Source: Nocardia shimofusensis NBRC 100134
Lineage (GTDB): Bacteria; Actinomycetota; Actinomycetes; Mycobacteriales; Mycobacteriaceae
Length of the DNA: 64,000 nt
Reading direction: 5' to 3'
NCBI RefSeq assembly: GCF_001613125.1
Contig: NZ_BDBT01000018.1
Location: 1-64,000, forward strand
The notes below the pieces were generated by a model that was not told the origin of the DNA, made no database searches, and saw only the letters and a program-made list of their open reading frames with translations. Positions 42,595 through 57,339 of the stretch are shown piece by piece. The position numbers were made by a program, and so were the translations under genes. Position 1 is the first letter of the stretch. Every line of letters begins with the position of its first letter.

Positions 42595-45090
42595 TCATTC
42601 GGTGCCGACGGCCTCGATGATGTCCAGGCGCGCGGCGCGGACGGCGGGGGGAATGGAGCCGAGCAGGCTCAACGCGATCGCGCCGAGTGCGAAGACCGGC
42701 ATCATGGGCCCCGGCCGGTAGGCGACCTCGAGATTCATGATGTCGGGGGTGATCCGGTCGAAGAAGAACTGGCTCAGCGCACCGAAGCCGAGGCCGAGCA
42801 CCCCGCCCACGACGCCGATGCCGACCGCCTCGGCCAGCACCGTGCGCAGCACCATGCGCCGGGTCGCGCCCATCGCGCGCAGCACGCCGAGTTCGCGTCT
42901 GCGTTCGAGGACCGACAGTCCCAGCGTGTTGAGCAGTGCCACGGCGGCGATGAGCACCACGATCACCCACACCGCGTTCGCCACCCCCGCACCCTGGCGA
43001 ATCGCGCTGTCCACTCCGGCCAGCGACTCCCTCCCGGTGAAGACGTGGGTGTCGGCGGGGACCACCGCGCGCACGGCCGCGCGCAATTGTTCGGAGCCGA
43101 TTCCGTCGCGGCCGTCGATCTGCAGCACGGTGGACCCCGGCCGGTCGAACCAGTCGCGCATCTGGTCGAGTCCGATGGCGGCGTTTCCGGTGAGCGCGGA
43201 GAAGTAGGAGACCACCCCGACCACGGGCAGTTGCCGCTGCCCGGACGGGGTGCGCATGGTCAGCGAATCGCCCTCGGCCACACCGAGGGTCCGGCTCAGG
43301 TCACGCGAGAGCACGATGCCGTGCCCGCTGATCACCGCCTCCCTGGCGGCCGGTGCCAGATCGGCGTACAGGGGACTGATCGCGCCGGGCGCCAGCCCGT
43401 ACAGGATGATGCGTTCCTCACCGAGAGTGGCATAGGCGAGCTGACCTTCGACGACCCGCTCGACCTCCGGCAGCGCGGCGATCCGGGAGGCGGCGTCGGT
43501 GGGCAGCGCCGGGTCGGTGGGCATCTGGTCGGCCGGTCTGGCGGCGACCAGCAGATCGACCTCGTCGACCGCGCCGATCGAGCCGCGCACCGCGCTGAGC
43601 ATGTCACTGTTGGCGCCGGTGATGGTGACTGTCATGGCCACGGCGATGAACACCGTCATCATGGTCGCCCACACCCTGCGCGGCGCCCGCCGCACCGTGG
43701 CCGCCGCGAGCTCGCCCGCGGTGCCGCACCGCCGCGCCACCGCCGCCGCTGCCGAGACCAGCGTGCCGGTGACCGCCCAGCAGGCGAACAGCCCCGCGCC
43801 GAAGAACATCGACAGCGCCAGACCCGACCAGACCAGCTCCCCCAGCCGCAGTGCGACCAGCACGACGGCCAGTCCCATGGCCCCGGCCGCGATACACCCC
43901 GAGCCCAGGCGCATCCAGAGCGGCACCCGGTCGGCGACCGAGACCCCCACCGGGGCAAGCGCTTCCACCGGCGACACCTTGTAGACCTGGTGCGCCGCCA
44001 CCGCCGCCGCCGCGACACTGGTGCCCACGGCGGCGGCCAACGCGATCGGAATGGCGTACACCGGAACCGAATACACCGTCCTGGCCTCGACGGACTGGAG
44101 CAGCGCCACGGGCAGCGCGTCGACCGTCGTACGCCCGTAGACGATGCCGAGCACTGTGCCCAGCACGCCACCCGCCAGGCCGATGACCGCTGCCTCGGTG
44201 AGCAGGTCGGCGGCCAGGGTGCGCCTGCGGCCACCGACGGCGCGCAGCATCGACAGCGTCCGGCGGCGCTGCGCGATCGCCATCGACATGGCGGTGTAGA
44301 TGAGGAACGCGGCGACGATGAACGCCAGCGCCGCGCCCATCAGGGTCATGTACTGCAGGATGCGCAGGCCGTTGCCGGTGCGCACCGCGCGCAGGGTCGG
44401 CTCGGCCACGATCGCCCGTCCGTCGATCCGCTGCTCGACGCCGGCGCGGACATCCGCCGTATCCGCGCCCGGTTCGGTGACGAGGAGGATGGAGTCCAGG
44501 TGATCGGTGCGTCCGAGTGCCCGTTGCGCCACCGGCAGCGAGGTGAGGACGTAGTGGCCTTCGTTGAGCCTGCCGAGCTGTCCGCCGTCGAGCACGCCCG
44601 CGACGGTCACATCGGTCCGCCCGACCCGCAGGCGCTCGCCCTCGGCCACACCGAGGCCAGGTCCGACGAGCACACCGTCCGGCACCGAGACCAGCGCGCT
44701 CAGCTGTGACTCGATGGCCGGTTGCAGCACGCTGCCCAAGGCGGTCGCGCTCGCGTCGGTGCCGAGCACCAGCGCCGAGCCGGCCGAGGTGGGCGCCACC
44801 GTGCGCACCATCGGCACGGCCGCGCGCACCCCGGGTACGGCTGCCACCTCGGCGTGCAGCGTGCCGGGGAACCCGGAGTCGGTGATCCCGGAAACCTCGA
44901 GGCTCGCCTCGCCCGCCAGGCCGTCGACCAGCCGGTGCACCGATCCGGTGAGCGAGCCGAACATGCCGAACACGGCGACCAGGAACGCGGCCGAGACCGC
45001 CATCACCGTGATCGAGGCCAGCGTCCGGCCGCGGTGCACGGCGAATTCGCGCAGGCTGAACAGCCGCCAGCGGTCGATCAGCGCGCGCAC
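42595..45090 (-). CDS. ABC transporter permease, FtsX/MacB type
   Basis: An 831-residue permease with the duplicated FtsX layout: first TM near residues 22-45, a large extracytoplasmic domain, a TM cluster (about 250-410), a second domain, and C-terminal TM cluster (about 690-820) with LERRRELGVLRAMGAT (about 725), the FtsX-type coupling helix. ABC systems of this type move lipids or lipoproteins or act on the cell envelope rather than importing solutes. Its start overlaps the ATPase end by 13 nt. It lies in the gene set divergent from the PKS operon. Confidence 0.88.
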   Translation of the reverse strand: MRALIDRWRLFSLREFAVHRGRTLASITVMAVSAAFLVAVFGMFGSLTGSVHRLVDGLAGEASLEVSGITDSGFPGTLHAEVAAVPGVRAAVPMVRTVAPTSAGSALVLGTDASATALGSVLQPAIESQLSALVSVPDGVLVGPGLGVAEGERLRVGRTDVTVAGVLDGGQLGRLNEGHYVLTSLPVAQRALGRTDHLDSILLVTEPGADTADVRAGVEQRIDGRAIVAEPTLRAVRTGNGLRILQYMTLMGAALAFIVAAFLIYTAMSMAIAQRRRTLSMLRAVGGRRRTLAADLLTEAAVIGLAGGVLGTVLGIVYGRTTVDALPVALLQSVEARTVYSVPVYAIPIALAAAVGTSVAAAAVAAHQVYKVSPVEALAPVGVSVADRVPLWMRLGSGCIAAGAMGLAVVLVALRLGELVWSGLALSMFFGAGLFACWAVTGTLVSAAAAVARRCGTAGELAAATVRRAPRRVWATMMTVFIAVAMTVTITGANSDMLSAVRGSIGAVDEVDLLVAARPADQMPTDPALPTDAASRIAALPEVERVVEGQLAYATLGEERIILYGLAPGAISPLYADLAPAAREAVISGHGIVLSRDLSRTLGVAEGDSLTMRTPSGQRQLPVVGVVSYFSALTGNAAIGLDQMRDWFDRPGSTVLQIDGRDGIGSEQLRAAVRAVVPADTHVFTGRESLAGVDSAIRQGAGVANAVWVIVVLIAAVALLNTLGLSVLERRRELGVLRAMGATRRMVLRTVLAEAVGIGVVGGVLGLGFGALSQFFFDRITPDIMNLEVAYRPGPMMPVFALGAIALSLLGSIPPAVRAARLDIIEAVGTE

Positions 45091-45833
45091 GGCGGCTCCA
45101 CGGGACCGGCGGTCGCGGCGCCGGTGGTCGCGGCGCCCGCGGCCGTCGGCTCGTCGGCGACGATGCGCCCGTCGCCGAGGGTGACGACGCGATCGGTCCT
45201 GGCCGCCGCCTCGGGGTCGTGGGTCACCATCACCACCGAGCGGGATCCCGTTGCGCTGCCCGCGATCTCGGCGAGCAGCGTCATGATCTCCGCTCCGGTC
45301 GCGGAGTCGAGATTGCCGGTGGGCTCGTCGGCGAGCACCAGTGGCGGATCCATGATCAACGCCCGTGCCACCGCCACCCGCTGCATCTGTCCGCCGGACA
45401 GTTCGGCGGGGCGGTGCTCGGCGCGGCTGCCGAGCCCGACCAGTTCGAGCAGTTCACCCGCCCGCTCGCGCGCCGAACGCAGCGCGCCGCCGTCGAGCAG
45501 GCGGGGCACCGCGACGTTCTCCCAGGCGGACAAGGTGGGCAGCAGATTGAAGAACTGGAACACGAAACCCACACTGTGCCTGCGAAATTCGGATTGCTCG
45601 TCGTCACCGAGGCCGCCGATCTCACGGTCGCCGAAGCGGATCGAGCCGGTGTCGGGACGGTCGAGTGCGCCGAGCAGGTGCAGCATCGTGGACTTGCCCG
45701 CGCCGGAGGGGCCCACCACCGAGACGAACTGTCCCGGCGCGACGGCGAAATCGACGCCGTCAAGGGCCGTGACGGTCTGGCCGCCGATGCGGTAATGCTT
45801 GGAGACCTCGGACAATTCGATGATCGGTGGCAT
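45078..45833 (-). CDS. ABC transporter ATPase, LolD/MacB type
   Basis: A 251-residue ATPase. Walker A GPSGAGKST (about 40-48), Q-loop FQFFNLLPTLSAWENV, signature LSGGQMQRVAVARAL (about 145), Walker B LVLADEPTGNLD and H-loop VTHD. This LolD/MacB-like sequence pairs with FtsX-type permeases, as found next to it. The last 15 residues are Ala/Gly/Pro-rich. It starts 15 nt after the SRPBCC gene, so the three are co-transcribed. Confidence 0.9.
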   Translation of the reverse strand: MPPIIELSEVSKHYRIGGQTVTALDGVDFAVAPGQFVSVVGPSGAGKSTMLHLLGALDRPDTGSIRFGDREIGGLGDDEQSEFRRHSVGFVFQFFNLLPTLSAWENVAVPRLLDGGALRSARERAGELLELVGLGSRAEHRPAELSGGQMQRVAVARALIMDPPLVLADEPTGNLDSATGAEIMTLLAEIAGSATGSRSVVMVTHDPEAAARTDRVVTLGDGRIVADEPTAAGAATTGAATAGPVEPPCAR

Positions 45834-45848
45834 CGGTCGGCGTCCCGG

Positions 45849-46289
45849 TCAGGCGTTCACGTCGGAGAGTGCGGCGAGTTTGCCGATCGAGGCCACCAAC
45901 TGTGCCTGTGCTTCCTGCTGCACCGATTGTTCCAGCGGGCCGGTGAGCATCGCGCCGGTGAAAGCCCCGGCGATGGTCAGCTGGCAACCTCCTGGCTTGC
46001 GTTCGATCGCGAAGCTGAACTCGCAGGTGACGCCGGCCGGGCTGCGGCCGGCGATGATCAGCTGCATCGGCGGCTTGAACGCGGTGACGGTCAATTCTAT
46101 GCGTTGTGACATACCGAGCATGCGAATGTTCTGCACCATCCGGGAATTCACTGTGATGTTCTCCGGTGGCGCCTCCGCGAAACTCTCGTGGAGCATGAAC
46201 CAATCGTCCCACGTAGTCGTGTCGGCGATAATCGTGTAGATCTGCGCCGGGGACGCGTCCAGTGCTCTGCTGACCTCGAAGCCGGCCAT
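45849..46289 (-). CDS. SRPBCC-fold protein (Rv0910-like)
   Basis: A 146-residue single-domain START/SRPBCC protein beginning MAGFEVSRALDASPAQIYTI, with WDDWFMLHESF and a final amphipathic helix. It resembles the Rv0910 family, called toxins in some annotations; no antitoxin gene is beside it. The fold has a hydrophobic cavity used for lipids, polyketides or their cyclisation, which fits its position divergent to PKS genes. AGGGAGG lies 5 nt before ATG 46289. It is the first gene of the ABC-transporter operon. Confidence 0.78.
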   Translation of the reverse strand: MAGFEVSRALDASPAQIYTIIADTTTWDDWFMLHESFAEAPPENITVNSRMVQNIRMLGMSQRIELTVTAFKPPMQLIIAGRSPAGVTCEFSFAIERKPGGCQLTIAGAFTGAMLTGPLEQSVQQEAQAQLVASIGKLAALSDVNA

Positions 46290-46683
46290 GAATCCTCCCT
46301 GATGTTCGCCTGCCGAGGGCGTCGGCGTGCCCAGGAAACCATGGGCACCGGAGACCGATTGTCGGTGGTGGCAGCGCGAACGTAGTTGCGAGCGTCCATG
46401 ATTCACCGAACCTGTGCAAGTGACCGGGGGTTACGGATATCGCTTTCCCCAACCTGGCTGCAACCCGTTGCAGTTCGGTGAACACTGCTGTACGTTGACC
46501 GGCACGAGGCATCCCCGCCACCGTCGCTCGGCGCGGTTCCGGCGGGCCGCGATGCTCGACGACACAGTGGCCGAATCCTTCCCGAATTCCTATCCAAGCT
46601 GACGCGAAGCCATTATCCGCCGTGCGGAAAATGAGCCGGCGCCGTTTCTTCTCCATCACTTCTCCGAAAGGCCGGGAGCCGTC
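46290..46683. other. Divergent promoter region of PKS and ABC operons
   Basis: A 394-nt gap between the start of the SRPBCC/ABC operon (leftward) and the PKS operon (rightward). It must hold both promoters. It carries a perfect 16-bp palindrome (46458-46473, listed separately) and a TTGACC word at 46495-46500. The last 60 nt before the PKS are relatively AT-rich. No gene was found. Confidence 0.55.
46458..46473. promoter_or_regulatory. Palindrome, possible operator of PKS locus
   Basis: CTGCAAC-CC-GTTGCAG is a perfect inverted repeat with 7-bp arms placed centrally between the divergent SRPBCC and PKS starts. It has the size of a TetR- or MarR-type operator. No regulator gene lies in this window on either side. 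Confidence 0.4.
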
Positions 46684-53222
<6,539 letters not shown>

Positions 53223-53226
<4 letters not shown>

Positions 53227-54164
53227 ACCGGGTGCTCGCGGTCTCCGACCTGCACGTCGGTCACCCCGGCAACCGGGACGTGGTCGACCTGATCCGGCCC
53301 ACCTCGCCGGAGGACTGGCTGATCGTCGCCGGCGACGTGGGGGAGCGGATCGAGCACGTCCGCGGCGTGCTCGCCGCGCTGCGCAAACGGTTCGCGAAGG
53401 TGATCTGGGTGCCCGGCAACCATGAATTGTGGAGCACCGCAACCGATCCGGTGACCCGGCGCGGGGAGGGCCGGTACCAGCGGCTGGTCGCCGAGTGCCG
53501 GGCTCTCGGCGTGCTCACCCCGGAGGATCCGTATCCGGTGTGGGAGGGGCCGGGCGGTCCGGTGACGCTGGTGCCGATGTTCCTGCTCTACGACTACACC
53601 TTCCTGCCGCGCGGGGCCCGCACCAAAGCCGAAGGGCTGGCGATCGCGGCGGCCAAGGGCACGGTCGCCACCGACGAGATGCTGCTCGCCCACGAACCCT
53701 ACGAATCGCGCGAGCAGTGGTGCCGGGCGCGGGTGGAGCTGACCCGTGAGCGGCTCGACCGCCTCGATCCGTCGCAGCCGCTGGTGTTGATCAACCACTT
53801 CCCCCTGCTGCGGGAACAGACCAGGATGCTGTGGCGCTCGGAGTTCGCGCTGTGGTGCGGCACCGAGCTGACCGCCGAGTGGCACCGCAGCTACAACGTG
53901 CGCTGCGTCGTCTACGGGCACCTGCACATCCGGCGCACCGACCACTTCGACGGAGTGCGCTTCGAAGAGGTCTCGCTCGGCTATCCACGCGAATGGCGCC
54001 GCCGCGGCCTGCCCGACCCGCTGTTGCGGGAAATCCTGCCCGGCCCTTCACGATCGGCGCGGGCGGGGAACGCGCTGACCCGCCGCGCGGTCGGCGGGGC
54101 CTTGCGCGCGGCGAGCGCGCTGTCCGATCCGATGTCCGGCCGCCGAGGGAGAACCACACGATGA
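53223..54164 (+). CDS. Metallophosphoesterase, PptH-like phosphopantetheinyl hydrolase
   Basis: A 313-residue calcineurin-like phosphoesterase: SDLHVGH (8-14), GDVGE (37-41), GNHELW (65-70), NHFPLL (about 190) and GHLH (232-235) supply the metal ligands. Its sequence follows M. tuberculosis Rv2795c as I remember it, including WLIVAGDV, FAKVIWVPGNHELW, VPMFLLYDY and FEEVSLGYPREWRRR. Rv2795c is PptH, which removes 4'-phosphopantetheine from acyl carrier proteins, opposing PptT. GTG 53223 overlaps the PKS stop, so synthesis is coupled to an ACP-bearing PKS. The C-terminal 45 residues are Arg/Ala-rich and differ from Rv2795c. In mycobacteria pptH lies beside pptT; here no transferase is adjacent. 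Confidence 0.85.
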
Positions 54165-54391
54165 CCGACACCACCACCGCCCGCTCCCGGCTGGCCGGGG
54201 AACTGGGCGGCGACCTGGCCGCCCTCGACACGCTGTCCGAGGAGCAGTGCGCGGACCTGCTCGGCCTGCTGGAACAGGCCCCCGACCGCGACCTCGAATG
54301 CTGCGAGCCGCAACTGCGCGACAGCATCGACACCCTGCCGCGCGTGTGCCGTCCCGCTGTGCGCCGAGTCTTCCTGGGGCGGTGGCGATGA
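54161..54391 (+). CDS. Unrecognised 76-residue protein in PKS operon
   Basis: Starts at ATG 54161 inside the PptH-like stop (ATGA) and is followed by another ATGA overlap, so it is certainly translated with its neighbours. The product is helical and acidic in the first half (LAGELGGDLAALDTLSEEQ) with one adjacent Cys pair (LECCEP) and a basic C-terminus (VRRVFLGRWR). It lacks the DSL motif of an acyl carrier protein. No family recognised. It may be an adaptor for one of the large enzymes. Confidence 0.7.
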   Translation: MTDTTTARSRLAGELGGDLAALDTLSEEQCADLLGLLEQAPDRDLECCEPQLRDSIDTLPRVCRPAVRRVFLGRWR

Positions 54392-54969
54392 CCGATCGCG
54401 CCACCGCTCGCCAGCTCGCCCGGCTGTCCGCGGCGCTGCACGTGCCGGTCGAGCGGCTCGACCACCTCGCCGTGCTCGGCGCCGAGGACCTGGCCGTACT
54501 CACCGACCGGGTACTGGCCCGCCTGCACGTCCGCTACGCCGCCCGCTACCGGCGCCTCTACCGGCTCGGCCGCCGGTTTCCGCAGCGGCGTGCGGTGCCC
54601 TTCGCGGTACGCCTGTTGCCGCCGCGTCTGCTCGGTCGCGTCATCACCGCCGCGCTGACCGACGAACACGGCCTGGAATCGGCCGCGCGGTCGCTGAATT
54701 CGATCGATCCCACGGTGATCGCCGACGCCGCGCCGTTCATCGACCCCGCGGCCATCGGCCGCGCCGCGCACCTGAGCTCCGGTGAGGTCGTCGGCGAGGT
54801 GATGGCCGAACTGCTGCGCCGCCAGGATTTCGCCACGGCCGACCTGTTCGTGGACTACATGACGGCTCAGTTGGCCACCCCCGCACCCGAACCGCAGGTG
54901 CCCGCCGCGCCTGTCCCGCGCCGCCTGGGCGATCGGCTGACCGCTTTCGCCAAGAGGGGCCGATCATGA
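54388..54969 (+). CDS. Unrecognised 193-residue protein in PKS operon
   Basis: ATG 54388 overlaps the previous stop; its own stop overlaps the next start. The sequence is mostly helical, with an Arg/Tyr-rich segment (YAARYRRLYRLGRRFPQRR, about 50-68) followed by a hydrophobic stretch (FAVRLLPPRLLGRVITAAL) that could lie on a membrane, then IDPTVIADAAPFIDPAAIG. The C-terminus has a Pro/Ala linker and a basic tail. No catalytic motif or known domain was seen. Coupling to the PKS genes suggests a dedicated role in product assembly or location. Confidence 0.72.
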   Translation: MTDRATARQLARLSAALHVPVERLDHLAVLGAEDLAVLTDRVLARLHVRYAARYRRLYRLGRRFPQRRAVPFAVRLLPPRLLGRVITAALTDEHGLESAARSLNSIDPTVIADAAPFIDPAAIGRAAHLSSGEVVGEVMAELLRRQDFATADLFVDYMTAQLATPAPEPQVPAAPVPRRLGDRLTAFAKRGRS

Positions 54970-55913
54970 ACGGTCGGCTGCGAGCGGCGCGAGCCGAGCG
55001 CCACCCCGGAGGCGTCCCACTCATGCCCGGCAGGCGCGGCACGAGCGCTATCGGCGACGTCTCCGACACCGCGCGCTGGGTGGCCGTCCACCGGGCACGG
55101 GAATCCCTGCGTCCCGATGCCCTGTTCCACGACCCGCTGGCCGCCGAACTCGTCGGCGCGGACGGCGCGGATCTGGCCGATCCGCGCCTGCTGCCCCCCG
55201 GCGCCCGTGACCACTGGCCCACCGTGGTGCGCACCCGGCTCATCGACGACCTGCTGCTGCGCTCGATCACCGAAGGCTGCGATCGGGTCGTCAACCTGGC
55301 CGCCGGCCTGGACACCAGGCCCTACCGGCTGCCGCTGCCCGCCGACATGCGCTGGTACGAGGTCGATCTGCCCGATGTGGTGGCAGGCAAGGAGCGTGTG
55401 CTCGCCGGGCGCACGCCGCACTGCCACCGGATCGGTCGCGCTCTGGACGTGACCGATCGCCCCGCGCTGGACGACTTCCTCGCCGAGGCCACCGCGGGCG
55501 CGACCCGCCCCCTGGTGCTCACCGAGGGGCTGCTGCCGTACCTGTCCGAGCCGCAGGTCCGTGATCTCCTCGCCGCCGTGCGCGCCGCACCTGTGCACTG
55601 GTGGGTGTTCGACCACTGGTCGCCGCTGATGCTGCGCGCGGTCAACATCCTGCTCGGCGGCGTCCTGGGCTCGGCGAGCTGGCGGTTCGCCGCCCCGCTG
55701 ACCTACTTCGACGGCTGGACACTCGACAGCGCGCAGGCGATCTTCCGTGCCGCCGCCCGTCTGCGCCGCGCCCCGCTGCCGTTCGCGCCGTGGGCGCTGC
55801 TGCCCGACCGGGGACTGCTCGGGCGACCGGAGACATCGCGCGTCTGGTGTGCGACGGTGCGCCTGCGCCGCACGGAGGAACAGGATCGGCATGAACACCA
55901 TTCCCGCGGGTGA
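54966..55913 (+). CDS. SAM-dependent methyltransferase (PPM1/TIGR00027 type)
   Basis: A 315-residue class I methyltransferase of the leucine carboxyl methyltransferase-like group common in mycobacteria and Nocardia. Motif I is NLAAGLDTRPYRL (about 108-120), followed by RWYEVDLPDV and EGLLPYL (about 185). Family members likely O-methylate carboxyl or hydroxyl groups; the substrate here would be the PKS product. ATG 54966 overlaps the previous stop. Its 3' end overlaps the next gene by 23 nt. An alternative start is ATG 55024. Confidence 0.85.
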   Translation: MNGRLRAARAERHPGGVPLMPGRRGTSAIGDVSDTARWVAVHRARESLRPDALFHDPLAAELVGADGADLADPRLLPPGARDHWPTVVRTRLIDDLLLRSITEGCDRVVNLAAGLDTRPYRLPLPADMRWYEVDLPDVVAGKERVLAGRTPHCHRIGRALDVTDRPALDDFLAEATAGATRPLVLTEGLLPYLSEPQVRDLLAAVRAAPVHWWVFDHWSPLMLRAVNILLGGVLGSASWRFAAPLTYFDGWTLDSAQAIFRAAARLRRAPLPFAPWALLPDRGLLGRPETSRVWCATVRLRRTEEQDRHEHHSRG

Positions 55914-57339
55914 CCGCACGCTCGGGCACGCGGTGGTCCTCGGCGGCGGTTTCGCCGGGATCCTCGCGGCGGGCGCGCTCGCCCCGTACGCGGAAACGGT
56001 CACGGTGCTCGACCGCGACGAGCCGCACGTCGCGCCGCAGCGGCGGCGTGGCGTCCCGCAGGACCGCCATCCGCATTTCCTCGGGCCCGGCGGCGCCGAG
56101 TTGATCGAGGCCCTGCTTCCCGGCGTGCACACCGCGTTGTGGGCGGCAGGCGCCCGGCGCATCCGCACCACCGAGGACATGCTGCTCTACCTCAGCGCGG
56201 GCGGTTGGCTACCGCGATACCGGACCGAGCGATTCGGCGTGGCGTGTAGCCGATCCCTGCTCGATCACGTGCTGCGCGAACGGGTCAGGCAGTTCGGCAA
56301 TGTCGGCTTCCGGGGCGGCTGCCTGCCCACCGGACTGCTCGGCGACGCACGCGCGGTCACCGGCGTGACCTATCGGGATCTGCGGGACCACGAGGGCAGG
56401 ACGCCGGGCGCTCGCGGACCGGCCGAGACCTGTTCATTGCCCGCCGATCTCGTGGTCGACGCCACCGGCCGCGCCTCCCGCGCCTCGGCGTTGCTGGCCG
56501 GCCTGGGGGTGGGCGAGGCGCCCCTCCAGGTGGTCGACGCCGGGCACTCGTATTCCTCCCGGGTCTATCGGGCCCGCCCCGGCGCCGAGCGGAGCACCCC
56601 GCTGGTGCTGATCCAAGCCGAGACCGGGCCGGGCAGGCCCTCCGGCAACGGTGCGCTGCTGCCCATCGAGGACGGTTTGTGGATCGTCACCCTCGGCGGG
56701 CTGCGCGGGGCCGCGGTCCCCGACAGCGAGGACGACTACCTCGGCTACGCCCGCCACGCGCTCGGCACCCCGCTGCTGGCCGACATGCTCGCCGACGCCG
56801 AACCGGTCACCGCTGTCCTCCGCTCCCGCAGCACCTTCAACCGCAGGCATCGCTTCGACCGGGTCCCCGGCTGGCCGCGCGGGTTCCTCGTCCTCGGCGA
56901 CGCGGCGACCGCGCTGAACCCGGTCTACGGGCAGGGCCTCACCGTGGCCGCGCGCGGCGCGACGGCATTGCGGGCGACGCTGGCCGCGGGCGAACCGGTC
57001 ACCCGGCGGTTGCAACGCGCCGTCGCCCGGTCGGCGCTGCTGGCCTGGGAGGTGTCCACCCGTCAGGACCGGCGCTTCCCCCACACCATCGGTCCCGCCG
57101 TCGGCCGGATCGACCGGCTCGCGCACGGCTACGCCGACCGGGTGATGCGGGCCGCCCAATCCCGGCCGGCGGTCGGCGCCCGCCTCATCGACGCGATGTT
57201 CCTGGCCGCGCCCGCGGTGCGCAGTGTCGGGCACCCCATGGTGGCGCTGGCCGCCGCTCTCGACGGCGGTGCGCCGCACCTGACCACGCCGCCGCTGACC
57301 GACCGGGAGCGTTCGGTGCTGACCGGGGGACGCCGATGA
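55891..57339 (+). CDS. FAD-dependent monooxygenase, polyether-epoxidase-like
   Basis: A 482-residue flavoprotein: GGGFAG dinucleotide motif (18-23), QRRRGVPQDRHPHFLGPGG (about 50-68), VVDATGRASR (about 190) and GDAATALNPVYGQGL (about 336-350). Order and wording of these blocks follow MonCI/Lsd18 flavin epoxidases of polyether biosynthesis as I recall them, including CSRSLLDHVLRE and LLPIEDGLWIVTLGG. It probably epoxidises or hydroxylates an alkene in the product. GGAGGA lies upstream of ATG 55891; it overlaps the methyltransferase gene by 23 nt and the next PKS by 4 nt. A generic monooxygenase of the same superfamily is the alternative. Confidence 0.82.
   Translation: MNTIPAGDRTLGHAVVLGGGFAGILAAGALAPYAETVTVLDRDEPHVAPQRRRGVPQDRHPHFLGPGGAELIEALLPGVHTALWAAGARRIRTTEDMLLYLSAGGWLPRYRTERFGVACSRSLLDHVLRERVRQFGNVGFRGGCLPTGLLGDARAVTGVTYRDLRDHEGRTPGARGPAETCSLPADLVVDATGRASRASALLAGLGVGEAPLQVVDAGHSYSSRVYRARPGAERSTPLVLIQAETGPGRPSGNGALLPIEDGLWIVTLGGLRGAAVPDSEDDYLGYARHALGTPLLADMLADAEPVTAVLRSRSTFNRRHRFDRVPGWPRGFLVLGDAATALNPVYGQGLTVAARGATALRATLAAGEPVTRRLQRAVARSALLAWEVSTRQDRRFPHTIGPAVGRIDRLAHGYADRVMRAAQSRPAVGARLIDAMFLAAPAVRSVGHPMVALAAALDGGAPHLTTPPLTDRERSVLTGGRR

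Noticed and set aside
45849..46289. Toxin of a type II toxin-antitoxin pair (Rv0910-like)
   Set aside because: No small antitoxin gene lies next to it, and the gene heads an ABC operon; SRPBCC lipid-binding protein is the safer name.
54161..54391. Discrete acyl carrier protein
   Set aside because: No DSL-type Ser motif and no ACP-like helix pattern in the 76-residue product.
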